A DNA stretch of 64,000 bases, taken from assembly GCA_029891385.1 (NCBI GenBank), contig JAIWQS010000093.1, positions 1,319,870 to 1,383,869 of the forward strand, read 5' to 3'. This DNA comes from Erythroxylum novogranatense. Lineage: Eukaryota > Streptophyta > Magnoliopsida > Malpighiales > Erythroxylaceae. The notes beneath the pieces were generated by a model. That model was not told the DNA's origin and ran no database searches. It worked only from the letters and a program-made list of their open reading frames with translations. Positions 61,163-64,000 of this stretch are shown piece after piece (position 1 is the stretch's first letter; every line of letters begins with the position of its first letter). Both the position numbers and the translations under genes were made by a program.

Positions 61163-61579
61163 TATGATTATCCGTTCATGTATTTGTGTATGAAATGCAT
61201 CCGTGTATACATTTAACACTCTCATATGTCAATGTAATTCATCCAGTTTACATTTATTAGTATCACGAACTATTTCACAAAACATATTCAGAAATATCAC
61301 CTGATTGGATTACCATAAATCGCAGTATACAAGGCATTCTTGCCTCTTTCCCATATACAAATATTCAGTCAATTGTGTATGCAATACATATGCCCAATTT
61401 AGCAGTCAATGAATTATCAACAGTCACTATGTCACATCAGAGGCAAAACAATTGATCACAATTAACCACAAGCAATTCACAATTTTCACATCATGAACAC
61501 TTCTATGTCAAATCTCCCATTACATCGGACCATCTGTCGGAATCCATCGTAAACAATCACAAATACTAACGCCATTATG

Positions 61580-61672
61580 AGGTGTAAGTCCATTTGCACC
61601 ATCCGTAAGTCGACTTATGCTTGTTTCTAGATCGATAAGTCTCCTTGTTCATCGCTGTAAGTCGACTTATGG
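61580..61672. repeat. Palindrome-word cluster (TAAGTCGACTTA)
   Basis: The perfect 12-base palindrome TAAGTCGACTTA occurs at 61606-61617 and 61658-61669, with half copies GTAAGTC near 61584 and ATAAGTC near 61635. It lies just before the insertion point of the second solo-LTR-like repeat. Confidence 0.8.
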
Positions 61673-61690
61673 ATGTCCATCTGATTAGAT

Positions 61691-63665
61691 TGTTAGAGTA
61701 GTGCCCTAAAGGCAATCCCTTTAGCTGCTTTTTGTTCATAGTCTTTGCATGCACTTTATGAATAAATAAAGCAAGCATATTTCATTTATTTGATATTCAT
61801 TTTGTTATGAATTGATGTTGATCGTTAATCAAATTAATGAAGTCCATGATATATGACATAGCATGAAGGAAATTATGATGAGATCATACTACCGAGATTC
61901 CTATCATGCAATTATGTCAAGATTCAAATTATCCCTAGTCATAGGATTAACGAGACCGACATTGTTAATCCAGATAGACTAGCACATGTCATATTCCTTG
62001 ATTGGATCAAGCAAAGGATCTCGTAAACCGTAAATATTGAGATATTTAGATTTGACATGTGGATGCTTACTAGTGGTAGTAAGTACATTGGATGACCCGC
62101 CATGAGATCATCACATGGATATCTTATCTAAGTGTCGTTGATAATCTCATCATAAGAATGGTGCAAGTATCCTTAGACTTGAGGTACTCAAGGATATCTT
62201 GATACCGATTCGTGCTTGACTCCATTCCTTGTTGCCTTCCAGAGGTCGCCATGGTGGTGCTTGGGTGCATTTGAGGTATTCAAGGTAATTGAGTAGCCAA
62301 TAAAGGATTCACCACTTCGAATAGCGAAGAGATACCCATGGCCTCTTGTCTCGATCATTACTTGAAATCTCGTGCCGGAGTGATTATGTCATCAAGATGC
62401 CTTCATGGACATTCACATGAATGAGTCCGGACGACCGATATCACTGGGCTAGATAAAGTCTAGTGAGAGTTGACACATAGACCATACTCATAACCAAGTG
62501 GGGTATAGGATGGTGAAAGGACGAATTGCACAGAATTGTCTATGGAAAGGTTCGTGATCCGGTTCCGATGAGCTCGGTTCATTAGTCAAACCAATTACTT
62601 TCCGATCAATCGGGGTCATGATGTGTTGCTAGACGTCGCCATGACTTGCTTAGATTAAGTGTTAATCTAAGTGGCCAACATAATCGGAACCTAATGGGTC
62701 ACACGATAAGAGTGGCTCGGACATCTGTAAAATAGTTTTGGATAGTGATCCAATATCTGGAGAGCAATAGGATTAAATGGATCCCGATGAGATTGGGATA
62801 TGTCCCGATGTGATCGCGACATCGACATTGCTGAAAAGGGTCTCCATCGATTTTCGATACTGCGAGCCCGCCAGCCGATAGACCGACCTCAGCAGGATCG
62901 ACCACTTCAAGAAACCTATATATCAATTAATTAATAAGATTAATTAATTAATATATGTGGACATGTTTCATTAGCCTAAAGAAGTTAATAAGTTTGACTT
63001 TGTCAAACTTAATGATTATCACACTTTTAAGGAATTACTAAGGCACTAACGCGTCTCTCTCTAACCTAGCTTTCATCATGTTTTAATTAGTTAAAAATCA
63101 ATTAGAAAGCGTAAGTAGTGAGGCTTATTTGGTTTTGATAAGAGATAAGGAAAGGATGAGAGTTGAAAGTCAAATATCATAAATAATGAGATTATTTAAT
63201 GGTTTTGACTACCCACGTGGACTCCTCTTTAGCCAAGCTTTAGTTGGCTTTTAAGTTGTTAAGAGACACTAGAGACATGTCTTAAGAGTTAAGAAAAGCA
63301 TGGAGGAGTCGTGAATCATGGTGATGGCGAAACTCTCATGGTTGAGATTTAGAAAATTTTGATTTTTCTAAAGCTTTCTTCATCTCTTCTCATTTCCAAG
63401 TGCTTCAACAAGGTGTAATCCTAAGCTCTCCTAGAATAAGGTAAGATCTAGCAGTCTTTAATTATTCTAGCTATTCGAGGTCAAAAGGGTTTGTCCAGGT
63501 TAGGTTTTCCGACTCGCGTGGATCTTTGTTAGAGACGGTCTCCTTTGGTCGTTATGGTTTGATTGTTTGTACATACACTTGGATCCTGGCTTTGGGAACT
63601 TCCGAAACAAAAATTTTGTTTTCCTGACTGTGTCCATGTGATGGACACCTCGGGATTTTCCTACA
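61691..63665. mobile_element. Solo-LTR-like repeat, copy 2
   Basis: 2.0 kb, starting TGTTAGAGTAGTGCCC and ending GGGATTTTCCTACA, in the same orientation as copy 1. Flanking pentamers TAGAT and GCCAT do not match, so a clean target duplication was not found. It has many small differences from copy 1. Confidence 0.62.
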
Positions 63666-64000
63666 GCCATTATCTCCACAGTGAACATACAGAAATTGAG
63701 AGAAAGCCATCTCAGTCACTCACCTGTACATCCGAGCTAATACCTGGAAGTCTCAGTAACGTCGGTGGATCGACGCTCCAAATGTGCCTCTATAACAATT
63801 ATAGTATATAAACATTACCGATTGTCCAAATCAGGAATATTTATGAATGCACATGTAGCGATTTAAAATGTGTACAATGCATGTTCATGATATTCTCGGC
63901 CTTAATCCAAAATTTCTATCACAAACATTCCATCTAAAAATTAGAAATCTAACGCATCGAAATTACTCAATTCGGGCCTCTATAGGTCCAACAATAAATA

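Larger units (their letters stand above)
58313..64000 (-). mobile_element. Gypsy-type LTR on the minus strand, running out of the window
   Basis: The LTR terminus TGTAACACCCC starts at 58313, inside the LINE. Blocks matching the chromovirus 2 LTR in reverse are visible: ACCATCATCGATGGT near 58788 and the GTTGTGACC...GGTCACAAC frame at 61028-61162. No PBS or coding sequence is next to it. Two solo-LTR-like repeats (58897-60715 and 61691-63665) interrupt it, leaving at least 1.9 kb of its own sequence. The other end lies beyond 64000. Confidence 0.65.

Overview
The window looks like repeat-rich pericentromeric or intergenic DNA of a flowering plant, probably a eudicot. The evidence is plant-type Ty3/gypsy chromoviruses with C-terminal chromodomains, Ty1/copia elements with UBN2-type gag, Athila/Tat-type LTRs with an Asp-tRNA-like primer site, a hAT transposon, L1-type LINE relics and long AT-rich stretches. 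I found no convincing host gene and no tRNA, rRNA or other non-coding RNA gene. Species cannot be read from the sequence. Every coding stretch listed is a broken retroelement gene.

Layout. (1) 1-12865: the 3' part of an Athila/Tat-like element (+). Its 3' LTR is split by a chromovirus-type solo LTR (1463-11582, duplication CTCAA), which is itself split by a complete non-coding LTR element on the minus strand (4024-9886, duplication TAAGC). (2) 12866-18935: AT-rich DNA with a LINE relic and a tandem duplication. (3) 18936-about 54840: a Ty1/copia tandem on the minus strand, LTR - internal - LTR - internal, with one LTR shared in the middle. It has been bombarded by a 9.3 kb chromovirus (19602-28927, ATAAG), an Athila-like solo LTR (31270-32645, CCAAA), an 11.5 kb chromovirus (33794-45332, TTTTA) that itself carries a hAT element (37606-39280, 8-bp GTAGCGGT), and another solo LTR (48548-52162, TGCCT). 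(4) about 54840-57180: unassigned AT-rich DNA. (5) about 57180-58312: an L1-like LINE fragment. (6) 58313 to the window end: a minus-strand gypsy-type LTR interrupted by two copies of a 1.8-2.0 kb solo-LTR-like repeat.

The most interesting signal is not a gene. Almost every gypsy-type LTR here carries, at a similar internal place, a compact cluster of short perfect or near-perfect palindromes. Each family repeats its own 'word': GTGTGAATTTCACAC, TGTCCGTTTAACGGACA, CGTCGCGACG, CGTCATGACG, TCGCCATGGCGA, TAAGTCGACTTA, and an ATGCGCTGCATT inverted pair. The architecture is shared while the sequence is not. In both full chromoviruses this island is by far the most diverged part of two otherwise similar LTRs. 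A second kind of array, about 23-bp-spaced hairpins whose stems alternate GAGC/GCTC and GGGC/GCCC inside a GTTGTGACC...GGTCACAAC frame, occurs in the 11.5 kb element, and the frame recurs in a separate LTR at 61028-61162. These look like rapidly evolving structured cis-elements. Consensus error in heavily methylated DNA is a competing explanation for the divergence between LTR copies, but not for the palindromes themselves.
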